From the NCBI GenBank assembly GCA_945949395.1, contig CAMFEK010000005.1:1-64000 (forward strand): DNA of 64,000 nt, written 5' to 3'. The position numbers were made by a program, and so were the translations under genes. The notes under the pieces are model-generated. The model made no database searches and was not told where the DNA came from. It saw nothing but the letters and a program-made list of their open reading frames with translations. Within the stretch, counting starts at the first letter, position 1. Each line of letters begins with the position of its first letter. The DNA is from an uncultured Clostridia bacterium (GTDB lineage Bacteria; Bacillota; Clostridia; Christensenellales; Borkfalkiaceae). This document shows, piece after piece, positions 32,417-40,900 of the stretch.

Positions 32417-32473
32417 CGATTTTCGCAAAAAAAGGTTTGATACGGGCGTGTCAAATCTTTTTTTGCGAAATCG
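32417..32473. terminator. Large inverted repeat, probable bidirectional terminator
   Basis: Arms of about 25 bases (CGATTTTCGCAAAAAAAGG... and its near complement) surround a GGCG centre, with a few mismatches. It lies between the hypothetical gene and the tetR promoter; the palindromic form and AT content could also mark a repeat element. Confidence 0.6.
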
Positions 32474-32474
32474 C

Positions 32475-32503
32475 TTGACAAACGAACGGTCGGTAGGTAA
32501 TAT
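32475..32503 (+). promoter_or_regulatory. Promoter of the tetR-ABC operon
   Basis: TTGACA (32475-32480), 17-bp spacer, TAATAT (32498-32503). The spacer is filled by a TetR-type operator. Confidence 0.8.
32478..32498. promoter_or_regulatory. Probable TetR operator
   Basis: 21-bp dyad with the pattern ACnnACnnACnGTnnGTnnGT, centred in the promoter spacer. The GAACGGTCGGT core resembles known TetR-family sites, so the adjacent regulator very likely represses its own operon. Confidence 0.7.
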
Positions 32504-32540
32504 AATAGAAAAAAACAAAAATCTGATCGGAGAAAACGCC

Positions 32541-33134
32541 ATGAGTTCCACCAAACAACGTATTCTTGACGCCGCGCTCGATTTATTTTCCGCAAACGGG
32601 TTCGAGGCGACCGGCATGGGGCAGATCGCAGACGCGGTCGGCATTCGCAAATCCTCCCTTTACAGTCATTTTGCGAGCAAGCAGGAAATACTCGATAACT
32701 TAATCGCCGCCTTGACGGAGGAGTTCGAAAAGCGCTCCGTCCTTTCTCGGGAGAGGGAAACGCCCGCAGGGGGGATATCCGTCGATGGGCTCGCGGAGAG
32801 CATAAAAAATCAGATTCGTTACGTATTGCACGACGAGCATATCGTCAAGGTGCGCAAGCTGATGACGATCGAGCAATACCGCAATCCGCAGATCGCCGCC
32901 CTGCAAACCAAGCACGCGTACACGGACGTGTTGAATTATAACCGTTCCCTCATAAACGACCTGATCGAAAGCTCCGTTCTAATCGACGGGGATCGGGAGA
33001 TGATGGCGGCGCAGCTCGCCTTCCCCGTTTCGGCGTGGCTGAACCTGTGCGACCGCGAGCCCGAGCGGGAGCAGGAAGTGATGTCGCTGATCGAAAGGCA
33101 CGTATCGCAATTTTTCAGCGCGTACAAGAAATGA
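32541..33134 (+). CDS. TetR family transcriptional regulator
   Basis: 197 residues. The N-terminal helix-turn-helix (TKQRILDAALDLFSANGFEA, then MGQIADAVGIRKSSLYSHF) is typical TetR; the C-terminal ligand domain is not assignable to a ligand. A GGAG site precedes the ATG at 32541; a longer frame upstream crosses the promoter. It is the first gene of an operon with an ABC-2 transporter and a flavodoxin-fusion protein and probably controls it through the operator at 32478-32498. Confidence 0.93.
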   Translation: MSSTKQRILDAALDLFSANGFEATGMGQIADAVGIRKSSLYSHFASKQEILDNLIAALTEEFEKRSVLSRERETPAGGISVDGLAESIKNQIRYVLHDEHIVKVRKLMTIEQYRNPQIAALQTKHAYTDVLNYNRSLINDLIESSVLIDGDREMMAAQLAFPVSAWLNLCDREPEREQEVMSLIERHVSQFFSAYKK

Positions 33135-33162
33135 TCGACGGGCGATCCGATAAGGAGAAAAA

Positions 33163-34071
33163 ATGGAGAATATCATCGAAATTGAGCATCTGAATAAATG
33201 CTTTGGCAGCGTGAAAGCCGTGCAGGATCTTTCCTTCCGCGTAAAAAAGGGAGAATTTTTTGCCTTTCTCGGCGTCAACGGCGCGGGGAAATCCACGACC
33301 ATCTCCATTCTTTGCGGACAGCTGGAAAAGGATAGCGGAAAGGTTTACGTTTGCGGCAAGGACGCCGACCGCGCGATCGGGGAGATCGCCCGAAAGATAG
33401 GCGTCGTGTTTCAAAATTCCTTGCTCGATCGCCCGCTCACGGTGAGGCAGAATTTGCAGAGCCGGGCGGCGCTCTACGGCATCACGGGCAAGCGATTCGA
33501 AAGGCGATTAGAGGAGCTTTCCAAGCTTCTCGATTTTTCCGACCTCTTAAACAGGGCGGTCGGCAAGCTGTCGGGCGGGCAGCGCAGAAGGATCGATATC
33601 GCAAGGGCGCTGTTTCATCAGCCCGAGATCCTCATACTCGACGAACCGACGACGGGGCTGGATCCGCAGACGAGAAAGCTCTTATGGAACGTGATCGACG
33701 CCCTGCGCCAAACGACGGACATGACCGTCTTTCTGACGACGCATTATATGGAAGAGGCTGCGGACGCGGACTACGTCGTCATTTTGGATAGCGGCAAAAT
33801 CGCCGCGGAGGGAACGCCGCTCGATCTGAAAAACAGGTTTACGGGCGACTATATCACGGTTTACGGCGAGCGGGAAGCGTTCGATTTCGGCTATCCGACC
33901 CAAACGCTGCGGGAAGGCGTGCGCGTCTGCGTGCCGAATACGGCGGCGGCGACCGAGCTGATCCTCGCGCATCCCGAACGGTTCGTCGATTACGAGATCG
34001 TCAAGGGTAAAATGGACGACGTGTTTCTCGCCGTGACGGGAAAGCAATTATCGGGAGGGAATGAGAAATGA
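33163..34071 (+). CDS. ABC transporter ATPase (DrrA/ABC-2 type)
   Basis: 302 residues. Walker A is GVNGAGKSTT, signature LSGGQRRRI, Walker B LILDEPTTGLD, and the H-loop TTHYMEEA. The C-terminal 75 residues are the DUF4162-type extension found in drug-export ATPases. It overlaps the permease gene by 4 bp. With the TetR regulator upstream, the complex is probably a drug or lipid-like compound exporter. Confidence 0.93.
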   Translation: MENIIEIEHLNKCFGSVKAVQDLSFRVKKGEFFAFLGVNGAGKSTTISILCGQLEKDSGKVYVCGKDADRAIGEIARKIGVVFQNSLLDRPLTVRQNLQSRAALYGITGKRFERRLEELSKLLDFSDLLNRAVGKLSGGQRRRIDIARALFHQPEILILDEPTTGLDPQTRKLLWNVIDALRQTTDMTVFLTTHYMEEAADADYVVILDSGKIAAEGTPLDLKNRFTGDYITVYGEREAFDFGYPTQTLREGVRVCVPNTAAATELILAHPERFVDYEIVKGKMDDVFLAVTGKQLSGGNEK

Positions 34072-34970
34072 ATACGTTTTTTCAACTGACGAGGCGCAAC
34101 CTGCGCATGTTTTTCAAGGATAAAGGGATGTTCTTTTCCTCCCTGATCACGCCCGTCATTCTGTTGGTGCTCTACGCCACCTTTTTGGCGAAGGTTTACA
34201 AGGACAGCTTTCTTTCCGCCCTGCCCGACGGGCTCGCGATCGAAGAGAGTCTCATCGACGCTACCGTTGCGGGGCAGCTCATCTCCTCCCTCCTCGCGGT
34301 AAGCTGCGTGACCATCGCTTTTTGCTCCAACCTGCTGATGATCGGGGACAAGGCGAGCGGAGCGATTCGCGACCTCACGGTTTCGCCCGTCAAGCGTTCC
34401 ACGTTGGCGTTTTCCTATTTTACCGCGTCGGCGGCGAGCACCCTCATCGTGACCTTCACCGCCCTGGCGTTGAGCCTCGTCTATCTTTCCGTGCAGGGTT
34501 GGTATCTGTCTTTTCTCGACGTCGTCTGCGTGGCGCTCGACGTGCTGGTGCTGACGCTGTTCGGCACGGCGCTCTCCTCCTGTATTCATTTCTTCTTGAA
34601 TACGAACGGTCAGGCTTCCGCCGTCGGAACCATCGTCAGCGCGGGATACGGCTTTATCTGCGGCGCCTATATGCCCATTTCTAATTTCGGGGCTGGGCTT
34701 CAGAAGGTGTTGAGCTTTTTGCCCGGCACCTACGGCACGTCCCTCGTGCGCAACCACATGCTCCGCGGCGTGTTTGCTCAGATGGGGAGCGTCGGGTTCC
34801 CCGAAGAGGTGATCAGCGGGATCCGCGCTTCGATCGACTGCGATTTGTCCTTCTTCGGACATCAAATTTCCATCGGCGCCATGTACGCCGTCATGATCGG
34901 TTCCGTCCTCTTGTTCGCAGGGATTTTCGTGCTCTTTCATATCGTGGCGAGGAGAAAGGCGATCCGATAA
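34068..34970 (+). CDS. ABC-2 type transporter permease
   Basis: 300 residues with about six membrane segments: one at 22-42, then a soluble loop, and five from about residue 75 to the end, as in ABC-2 permeases. The GYGFICGAYMPISNFG region corresponds to the conserved ABC-2 motif before segment 5. It partners with the ATPase just upstream (ATGA overlap). The substrate is unknown. Confidence 0.9.
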   Translation: MNTFFQLTRRNLRMFFKDKGMFFSSLITPVILLVLYATFLAKVYKDSFLSALPDGLAIEESLIDATVAGQLISSLLAVSCVTIAFCSNLLMIGDKASGAIRDLTVSPVKRSTLAFSYFTASAASTLIVTFTALALSLVYLSVQGWYLSFLDVVCVALDVLVLTLFGTALSSCIHFFLNTNGQASAVGTIVSAGYGFICGAYMPISNFGAGLQKVLSFLPGTYGTSLVRNHMLRGVFAQMGSVGFPEEVISGIRASIDCDLSFFGHQISIGAMYAVMIGSVLLFAGIFVLFHIVARRKAIR

Positions 34971-34981
34971 GGAGAATGGGT

Positions 34982-35908
34982 ATGGAGAAAAAATCAAGAT
35001 TGAAAATTGCCCGTCGGGTATTGCTGTTCTGGACGCTGTTCATCGGTCTGGGCGCGCTGGCGGGCGGATACGGCATGATCGCCGATCCGAGCGGAAAGGC
35101 TATGGGCATGGACGCCATGCTGCCCTATTTTCAGGTTCTTCCCTTTGCGGAAGTCCTGTTCCGCGATTTGTTCTTTTCGGGGATCGCGCTCATCGTCGTC
35201 AACGGGATCACCAACCTGACGGCGGCAGCGCTCCTGCTCGCCAAAAAGAAGTCGGGTATTATCCTCGGCGGCATATTCGGCGTGACGCTAATGCTGTGGA
35301 TCTGCATTCAGTTTTACATGTTCCCGCTAAACTTCATGTCGACGATTTACTTTGTGTTCGGCTTGAGCCAGGCGATCGCGGGTTACGCGGCGTGGGTGTT
35401 TGAACGGCAGGAACGCTTTGTTTTCGACCCTTCCGATTACAAAAACGTCGGGACGAACGACAAGCGGCTCGTCGTGTACTTTTCCCGCATGGGGTACGTG
35501 AAAAAGCTGGCTTACGAAACCGCCGATCAGACGGGCGCTCGCCTTTACGAGATCGTCGCGAAGGAGCGCACGCAGTCGACGGCGGGATTTTGGTGGTGCG
35601 GCAGATTCGCGATGAATCGGTGGGCTATGCCCATCGAGCCGATCGATATCGATCTGTCGGCGTACGAGCACGTCACCGTCTGCACGCCCGTGTGGGTGTT
35701 TGCGCTGTCCTCCCCCGTGCGGGCGTTCTGTCAACAGGCGCGCGGCAAAATCAAGGAGACGGATTATATCTGCGTGCATTATGCAAGGGGCAGATACGAA
35801 AACGTGGCGCGGGAAATGGATTCCCTTTTAGGCGTTTTACATACCGATTATCTAAGCGTGCGCTGCCGAACGGGGTACTATAAGGCGGAGAGGGGAGAGA
35901 AGTCTTAA
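34982..35908 (+). CDS. Membrane protein with C-terminal flavodoxin-like domain
   Basis: 308 residues from the ATG at 34982, which has AGGAG 7 bp upstream; the ATG at 34976 is too close to that site. Residues 1-140 contain four membrane segments. Residues 155-305 are a flavodoxin-fold domain (RLVVYFSRMGYVKKLAYETA is the FMN phosphate loop; VCTPVWVFALSSPVRAFC the second FMN loop). The two parts are joined by a short linker, an uncommon fusion. It closes the tetR-ABC operon, so it may handle redox chemistry of the exported compound. That role is inference. Confidence 0.82.
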   Translation: MEKKSRLKIARRVLLFWTLFIGLGALAGGYGMIADPSGKAMGMDAMLPYFQVLPFAEVLFRDLFFSGIALIVVNGITNLTAAALLLAKKKSGIILGGIFGVTLMLWICIQFYMFPLNFMSTIYFVFGLSQAIAGYAAWVFERQERFVFDPSDYKNVGTNDKRLVVYFSRMGYVKKLAYETADQTGARLYEIVAKERTQSTAGFWWCGRFAMNRWAMPIEPIDIDLSAYEHVTVCTPVWVFALSSPVRAFCQQARGKIKETDYICVHYARGRYENVAREMDSLLGVLHTDYLSVRCRTGYYKAERGEKS

Positions 35909-36006
35909 ATAAACAAATACCGCCCGCGGCATCCCCCTGCCCGCGGAAGGGCTATATCGATTGCGCCCCGCAAGAAAGACTGCGGGGCGCAAATCATGCC
36001 TTCGGA

Positions 36007-36957
36007 TCATTTGGTTATCACGTTTACGGGTCTGCCTTGCTGAAAGGCTCTTAGGTTGTCCGCCACGATGGAGACGAGGCGTTGCCGCGTCTGGGCGGGC
36101 GCCCAGGCGACGTGCGGCGTGACGATGACGTTTGGTAAACCGAGCAGAGGGCAGTCCTTTCGCATGGGCTCCTGCGCCACCACGTCCAGGCAGGCGGCGC
36201 GGAGAGCTCCCTTTTGCAGGGCGGCGGCGAGGGCGCGCTCGTCGATAAGTCCGCCCCTTGCGGTGTTGATGAGCACGGCGGAAGGTTTCATCCACGAGAG
36301 CGCCTCTTCGTTGACGAGCGCCTTCGTCTCGTCGGTTAGGGGACAATGCAGGGAAAGATAATCGCTTTTTCGGAAGAGCTCTTGCTTTTCCACGACGGGA
36401 TAGGGGCAATCCTTGGGCTGTCTGCGGGTGCAGACGATCACCTTCATGCCGAGCGCGCTCGCGATCTTCGCGACGGCTTTCCCGATCTCGCCGTAGCCGA
36501 AAACGCCGAAGGTCTTGCCGTACACCTCGTACTGCGGAAAGGCGTAGTAGGTAAAGTTTTCGCTCTGCGTCCAGTCTCCGCGCTTTACCGATTCGGCGTA
36601 GCGGTGGGTGTTGCCCGCGGCGAGCAGCATCAAGGAGACGGTGTGCTGCGCCACGGCGTTCGTGGAGTAGGAGGGCGCGTTGCACAGCGTCACGCCGTAT
36701 TTTTTGCAGGCGGAAAGGTCCACGTTGTTGTAGCCCGTGGCGAAGGTCCCGATATATTTCAGATCGGGCAGGGCGGAGATGATCTCCCCCGTCATTTCCG
36801 TCTTGTTGACGAGGACCGCCTGAGCGCCCTTGCAGGCGGCGAGCACTTTTTCTTCGGGCGGGCGGTCGAAACAGGACACCTCGCCGAGACTTAAAATTTC
36901 GGAAAAATCGATATCGCCGTAGGAAACGGTGTTTTGGTCTAAAAGAGTAATTTTCAT
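36007..36957 (-). CDS. D-2-hydroxyacid dehydrogenase
   Basis: 316 residues of the NAD-dependent D-isomer family. The NAD-binding fold has GYGEIGKAVAKIASALGM; the catalytic Arg is in NTARGGLID, Glu in VVAQEPM, and the His in TPHVAWA. The HVAW box resembles glycerate/hydroxypyruvate reductases, but the substrate cannot be fixed. It is a single gene, divergent from the AEC transporter, with a 12-bp GC-rich hairpin (about 35965-35996) beyond its stop. Confidence 0.9.
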   Translation of the reverse strand: MKITLLDQNTVSYGDIDFSEILSLGEVSCFDRPPEEKVLAACKGAQAVLVNKTEMTGEIISALPDLKYIGTFATGYNNVDLSACKKYGVTLCNAPSYSTNAVAQHTVSLMLLAAGNTHRYAESVKRGDWTQSENFTYYAFPQYEVYGKTFGVFGYGEIGKAVAKIASALGMKVIVCTRRQPKDCPYPVVEKQELFRKSDYLSLHCPLTDETKALVNEEALSWMKPSAVLINTARGGLIDERALAAALQKGALRAACLDVVAQEPMRKDCPLLGLPNVIVTPHVAWAPAQTRQRLVSIVADNLRAFQQGRPVNVITK

Positions 36958-37002
36958 AGCTCTTCGAGTATACCACTTTTTTTACATAGACGCAAGGATT
37001 GC

Positions 37003-37032
37003 TTGACATTTTTCTTCCGTTTGGTATATGAT
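37003..37032 (+). promoter_or_regulatory. Promoter of the AEC transporter gene
   Basis: TTGACA (37003-37008) with TATATG at 16 bp or TATGAT at 18 bp spacing. Confidence 0.75.
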
Positions 37033-37073
37033 ATTCGGCGAAGATTTACTCTCATCGATAAAGAAGGTTTTTT

Positions 37074-38060
37074 ATGAATTTCATGCAAGCGTTTCTCAAA
37101 ATATTGCTCATCATGGCGGTACTTCTCGCCTTCATCCTGCCCGGCTACTTTTTGCGCAAGGCAAAGCTGGTCGCAGAAAGCGTATTGCCCGCCCTCTCCA
37201 ACGTGCTCATCTACGTGTGTCTGCCCATTCTCATGGTCAAGGCGTTCGCCGTCGACCCCGTCAAGCCCTCGGTAGACGTCGCGATCGAGATGGTCGTCGT
37301 CTTTCTCATCGCCCTGATCAGCCTTACGGCGATGTATTTTCTCTCTAAACTCGCTTTTCGCGGCATGAAGGACGTCAAGCGCCGAGACGTGTATTCCTTC
37401 GTCGCCGTCTTTTCCAACTGCGGGTTTATCGGCATCCCCTTCATCGATATGATGACGGGCGGCAACGCCAAAGCTATCATGTTCGTCGCCGTGTACAACG
37501 TGGCGTTCAATATTCTCGTGTGGACGCTCGGCGTATACTTAATGACGCAGAACAAAAAGGATATCTCGTGGAAACACGCCTTTTTGAACCCTTCCATGAT
37601 CGGCAGCTATATCGGGCTCTTGTTCTTTTTCCTGCCGCAGATCAATATTTTCAATATGCCCGCCGTCAAGGAATTGCAAAAGTTTCCCGTCTATTTTGCG
37701 GATATGACTTCCGTTTTGAGCATGTTCATCGTCGGCATCCGCATGGCGGATATCCCCATCAAAAAGCTGTTCAACACCTTCGGGAGCTATTGCGCCTGCG
37801 CGCTCAGGCTCATCGTCTGCCCCCTGCTCGCGGTGGGCGTCACCCTCCTTTTCAAGGTAATTTATCCCGTATCGGATATCGTGCTCCTGTCCGTCGCGGT
37901 CGCCGCGGCAATGTCGCCCGCCTCCACCTGCGTGGCTTACGCGGAAACGTTCGACGGGGATAAAAATTCCGCCGCGACTACCTTTATTTTGGGCACGCTG
38001 CTCAGCGTTTTCACCGTGCCCGTATTCGTTTCGCTCCTTTCCCTCTTCCTTTCTCTATAA
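37074..38060 (+). CDS. AEC family transporter
   Basis: 328 residues with about ten membrane segments in two five-helix halves, as in the auxin efflux carrier (AEC) family. The N-half has the typical FILPGYFLRKAKL and the pair NCGFIGIPFIDMM; the C-half ends with the AAAMSPASTCVAYAE region. Bacterial members carry malate, malonate or other carboxylates. It has no close partner gene. No unusual features. Confidence 0.9.
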   Translation: MNFMQAFLKILLIMAVLLAFILPGYFLRKAKLVAESVLPALSNVLIYVCLPILMVKAFAVDPVKPSVDVAIEMVVVFLIALISLTAMYFLSKLAFRGMKDVKRRDVYSFVAVFSNCGFIGIPFIDMMTGGNAKAIMFVAVYNVAFNILVWTLGVYLMTQNKKDISWKHAFLNPSMIGSYIGLLFFFLPQINIFNMPAVKELQKFPVYFADMTSVLSMFIVGIRMADIPIKKLFNTFGSYCACALRLIVCPLLAVGVTLLFKVIYPVSDIVLLSVAVAAAMSPASTCVAYAETFDGDKNSAATTFILGTLLSVFTVPVFVSLLSLFLSL

Positions 38061-38075
38061 GGGCGCGGTTACAAT

Positions 38076-38104
38076 TTGACTTTTCCCGCGAAAGATGTTA
38101 TAGT
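38076..38104 (+). promoter_or_regulatory. Promoter of the CaCA gene and downstream ABC genes
   Basis: TTGACT (38076-38081), 17-bp spacer, TATAGT (38099-38104). Confidence 0.8.
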
Positions 38105-38161
38105 ATCCATAGAAAAGGCAAATACTGCCGAAATCGGAAAATCTACGAGAGGTTATCGCTT

Positions 38162-39175
38162 ATGCAAATTTTTTGGAATATTCTTTTGCTCGTCGTCGGG
38201 TTCGTCATGCTCGTAAAGGGCGCGGACTGGTTTGTGGACGGCGCCGCGGGCATCGCGGGCAAGCTGAAGGTTCCCGAACTCGTCGTCGGACTCACCGTCG
38301 TGGCGTTCGGCACCTCCGCCCCCGAACTTTCCGTTTCCATCGCGTCCGCCTTTCAGGGCGTCTCCTCGCTCACCGTCGGAAACGTGATCGGCAGCAATAT
38401 CGCCAACGTCCTTCTCATTCTCGGACTCACCGCCCTCTTTTGCGATATTCCCGTGGAGAAAAATTCCTTAAAGGTCGATCTTCCCTTCCTGCTCTTTACC
38501 ACCCTTCTCTTTACCGTGCTCGGCGGCGTGGGTTATTCCCTCGGAAGGATAGACGGCATTGTTTTGTTCGCGCTGCTCATCGGCTATGTCGTATTCCTTA
38601 TCGTACAGGCGCTCAAGGAGAGAAAGCGGGCGCTTTCCCTCGGCGAAGCGATCGATAAAGAGGAGGAAGAGGAGCCGAAGGGGAAAATCGGCAGATGGTA
38701 CGCCGCTATGTGCGACAAAGTGTGGTTCCTTATCCTGCTCTTGGCGGTAGGCTTGGCGCTCGTCGTGAAGGGGAGCGATTTCGTCGTCGATTCCGCCTCC
38801 TTTTTGGCGAAAGCCCTCGGCGTGGAAGAGAGGATCATCGGGCTCACCATCGTCGCCATCGGCACTTCTTTGCCCGAGCTCGTCACCTCCGTCGCGGCGG
38901 CAAGAAAGGGCAAAACCGCCCTCGCCGTCGGCAACATCATCGGCAGCAACATCTTCAACCTCTTGTGCGTGGCGGGATTCACAGCCATTCTCATTCCCAT
39001 CGACTTTTCCCGCTCCTTCATCGTCGATTCCGTCATCGCCTTTTGCGCGGCGGCGCTTTTGGCGGGGCTCTCCTACGGCAAGGGCAACAAGATAAGGCGC
39101 TGGGGCGGCGTTTTACTCCTTTGCGGGTTTATCGCCTACTACGCGTATTTATTCGTCAGCGCCTTCGCGCTGTAA
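38162..39175 (+). CDS. Calcium/sodium antiporter (YrbG-like, CaCA family)
   Basis: 337 residues with about ten membrane segments. The two alpha repeats are GTSAPELSVSIASAFQG...GNVIGSNIANV and GTSLPELVTSVAAARKG...GNIIGSNIFNL, with the ion-binding glutamates in place. It exchanges Ca2+ for Na+ or H+ across the membrane. It is followed at 9 bp by an ABC exporter gene, so the three genes may share one mRNA. No terminator is visible between them. Confidence 0.92.
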   Translation: MQIFWNILLLVVGFVMLVKGADWFVDGAAGIAGKLKVPELVVGLTVVAFGTSAPELSVSIASAFQGVSSLTVGNVIGSNIANVLLILGLTALFCDIPVEKNSLKVDLPFLLFTTLLFTVLGGVGYSLGRIDGIVLFALLIGYVVFLIVQALKERKRALSLGEAIDKEEEEEPKGKIGRWYAAMCDKVWFLILLLAVGLALVVKGSDFVVDSASFLAKALGVEERIIGLTIVAIGTSLPELVTSVAAARKGKTALAVGNIIGSNIFNLLCVAGFTAILIPIDFSRSFIVDSVIAFCAAALLAGLSYGKGNKIRRWGGVLLLCGFIAYYAYLFVSAFAL

Positions 39176-39184
39176 GGACCCAGC

Positions 39185-40900
39185 ATGAAAAACTTACTTC
39201 GATTTCTGAAAAATTATAAAAAAGAAAGTATCTTGGCGCCGCTTTTCAAGTTTTTGGAAGCGGTGTTTGAGCTTATCGTCCCCCTCATCGTCAAGGACAT
39301 CGTGGACGTCGGCGTGGCGAATGCGGATAAGGTCCGCATCGCGACGGATTGCGGCATTCTCGTCCTTCTCGCCGCGGTGGGATTGCTTTCGGCGGTCACG
39401 GCGCAATATTTCGCGGCGAAGGCGGCGACGGGCTTTTCCGCGGAGCTGAAAAGCTCCCTCTTTTCCCGCCTGCAATCGCTCAGCTATCGGGAGATCGACA
39501 AGATCGGTACCGCCACCATGATCACGAGAATGACGAGCGACTGCAATCAGGTGCAAAACGGCGTCAACATGGTGCTCCGCTTGTTTTTGCGTTCCCCCGT
39601 CGTCGTGTTCGGCGCGCTGATCATGGCGTTTATTGTGGACGTGAAGAGCGGGATCCTCTTTGCGATCGCCATTCCCCTGCTCGCCCTCATCGTGTTCGGC
39701 ATCACGCGGCTCACCGTACCTCTTTACAAAAAATCGCAGAATAAGCTGGACGAGGTCACCCTCTCCGTCAAGGAAAACCTTGCGGGCGCGAGGGTACTGC
39801 GCGCCTTCCACAAAGAGGCGGACGAGGAAGAACTCTTCTTGCGCCGCAATCGCGCGTACACGAAAAATCAGACCTTCGTGAGCAACCTCTCCGCGATCAT
39901 GAACCCCGCGACCTACGTCGTCATCAACCTCGCCATCGTCGCCCTCCTGTATACGGGCGGCGTGCAGGTGCAGTCCGGCTCCCTCACGCAGGGCGACGTC
40001 ATCTCGCTGTATAACTATATGTCGCAGATTTTGGTGGAGCTCATCAAGTTCTCCAACCTCATCGTCACCATCACCAAGACCATCGCGTGCGGCAACCGCT
40101 TGGACGCCATGCTGAACATGCAAAATTCCCTCACCCGTATCGAGGACGACGCCGTGTACAATACGGACGCCGTCGCGTTTGAAAACGTATGCTTCCGCTA
40201 CGAGGGTGCGGGCGCGAACGCGCTGGAGAATATAAACTTTACGGCAAGAAAGGGGGAGGTCGTCGGCGTCATCGGCGGCACGGGCAGCGGAAAGAGCTCG
40301 CTCGTCAACCTCATCCCCCACTTTTACGACGCGACGGCGGGCAGAGTCACCGTGAACGGTAGGGACGTACAGTCCCTCTCCGACGAGGAATTGATAAAGC
40401 GGATCGGCGTCGTGCCGCAGCGGGCGGTTCTCTTTCGCGGCAGCATCCGCGACAACCTCAAATGGGGCAACGAGGACGCGACGGACGAACAGATTTTCCG
40501 CGCGCTCCAAATCGCCCAGGCGCTCGACGTGGTCGAATCAAAAGGGGGCTTGGATGGGGAGATCGAGCAGGGGGGCAGAAACTTGTCCGGCGGACAAAAG
40601 CAACGCCTCACCATCGCGCGGGCTCTCGTCAAACAGCCCGAGATCCTCATTTTGGACGACTCCGCCTCCGCGCTCGACTTTGCCACGGACTATAAGCTGC
40701 GCAAGGCGTTAAAGGAAATTTCCGCGACGGTGTTCATCGTGTCCCAGCGCACCTCCTCTTTGCAGGGCGCGGACAAAATCGTGGTGCTCGACGACTGCAG
40801 GCAGGTCGGGCTGGGTACGCACGAGGAATTGTTAAAGTCCTGCGACGTTTACCGCGAAATCTATCATTCGCAATTCAAGGGGGAGGAGAAATATGAGTAA
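39185..40900 (+). CDS. ABC exporter half-transporter, degenerate-site subunit
   Basis: 571 residues: six membrane segments (about 1-310) and an NBD. Walker A GGTGSGKSSL and signature LSGGQKQRL are intact, but the catalytic Walker B glutamate is aspartate (LILDDSASALD) and the H-loop histidine is glutamine (FIVSQRTSSL). This is the pattern of the degenerate subunit of heterodimeric exporters such as TM287/288 and BmrC/BmrD. Its partner overlaps by 8 bp downstream. The likely function is export of drugs or amphipathic compounds. Confidence 0.92.
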   Translation: MKNLLRFLKNYKKESILAPLFKFLEAVFELIVPLIVKDIVDVGVANADKVRIATDCGILVLLAAVGLLSAVTAQYFAAKAATGFSAELKSSLFSRLQSLSYREIDKIGTATMITRMTSDCNQVQNGVNMVLRLFLRSPVVVFGALIMAFIVDVKSGILFAIAIPLLALIVFGITRLTVPLYKKSQNKLDEVTLSVKENLAGARVLRAFHKEADEEELFLRRNRAYTKNQTFVSNLSAIMNPATYVVINLAIVALLYTGGVQVQSGSLTQGDVISLYNYMSQILVELIKFSNLIVTITKTIACGNRLDAMLNMQNSLTRIEDDAVYNTDAVAFENVCFRYEGAGANALENINFTARKGEVVGVIGGTGSGKSSLVNLIPHFYDATAGRVTVNGRDVQSLSDEELIKRIGVVPQRAVLFRGSIRDNLKWGNEDATDEQIFRALQIAQALDVVESKGGLDGEIEQGGRNLSGGQKQRLTIARALVKQPEILILDDSASALDFATDYKLRKALKEISATVFIVSQRTSSLQGADKIVVLDDCRQVGLGTHEELLKSCDVYREIYHSQFKGEEKYE

